Shown: in pieces, positions 63,972 to 64,000 of the stretch
Position numbering within the stretch: position 1 is the first letter of the stretch
Layout: each line of letters begins with the position of its first letter
NCBI RefSeq assembly: GCF_024170225.1
Contig: NZ_JALJXU010000006.1
Span: 62,001 to 126,000, forward strand
Reading direction: 5' to 3'
DNA from: Streptococcus gallinaceus
GTDB taxonomy: Bacteria; Bacillota; Bacilli; Lactobacillales; Streptococcaceae
Length of the DNA: 64,000 nt
Program-made: the position numbers and the translations under genes
The notes under the pieces: model-generated
Seen by the model: the letters and a program-made list of their open reading frames with translations, nothing else
Told to the model about the DNA's origin: nothing
The model's database searches: none

Positions 63972-64000
63972 GAGGTTTCTCCTTTTTATTAAGTGTTGCA

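Overview
The window is low-GC Firmicute DNA with dense, short-gapped operons. Marker proteins identify a Streptococcus: RocS, GlnR, RNase J1 with the RNA polymerase epsilon subunit, a histidine-triad (Pht) protein beside an Lmb/AdcA-II lipoprotein, CppA, PepX and PflB. The gene order pgk, small membrane protein, glnR, glnA and the Lmb/Pht pair remind me of Streptococcus suis or a close relative. That species call is inference from memory and was not tested by a search.

Layout. 1-3.2 kb: 3' end of pgk, a membrane protein, then glnR-glnA behind a perfect GlnR operator. 3.3-3.9 kb: a secreted CHAP protein. 3.9-6 kb (minus): rpoY-rnjA. 6.1-8.3 kb: tsaB-rimI-tsaD. 8.4-9.5 kb: azlCD. 9.5-14.4 kb (minus): ABC permease and ATPase, an acetyltransferase cut short by a stop codon, an HI0933-type flavoprotein and a broken secreted nuclease. 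14.5-15 kb: rocS. 15.2-20.6 kb: an ascorbate-type PTS operon with a PRD regulator carrying EIIA and a split transketolase. 20.7-27.5 kb: a glutathionyl-hydroquinone reductase-like protein, an alpha/beta hydrolase, a decayed XRE-TPR regulator, a YrdC-domain protein, a membrane GDPD, a MerR-like membrane protein and a DUF1722 / pyrimidine-dimer-glycosylase pair.

27.6-36.7 kb is a respiratory block: menA, ndh, cydABDC and a convergent polyprenyl diphosphate synthase. No other menaquinone or haem genes are present in the window, which fits conditional respiration on scavenged quinone precursor and haem. 36.8-37.1 kb: the YbaB/EbfC nucleoid protein.

37.2-40.8 kb is the most unusual stretch: a decaying Rhs/WapA-like polymorphic-toxin locus. 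It holds an Rhs core tip, two related pre-toxin segments, a type-44-like toxin domain with a coupled membrane-anchored neighbour (candidate immunity protein), a glycine-rich membrane segment and an LPxTG sorting signal. Stop codons and frameshifts, two of them in A-runs, separate these pieces.

40.9-47.3 kb: the phosphate regulon pstSCAB-phoU-pnpRS with TTTTACA-type direct repeats upstream. 47.4-51.1 kb: a YkgJ-type protein, then a zinc-scavenging lipoprotein and Pht protein behind a perfect AdcR operator. 51.2-55.4 kb: brnQ, glycerate kinase, and amtB-glnK behind a second perfect GlnR box. 55.5-58.7 kb: pepX divergent from an aquaglyceroporin. 58.9-61.5 kb: cppA, a serine hydrolase and a LysM-CHAP protein. 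61.6-64 kb: pflB on the minus strand. The genes form a mostly housekeeping and nutrient-acquisition chromosome segment whose nitrogen, phosphate and zinc circuits can each be read from an operator. I saw no tRNA, rRNA, CRISPR array or insertion sequence.
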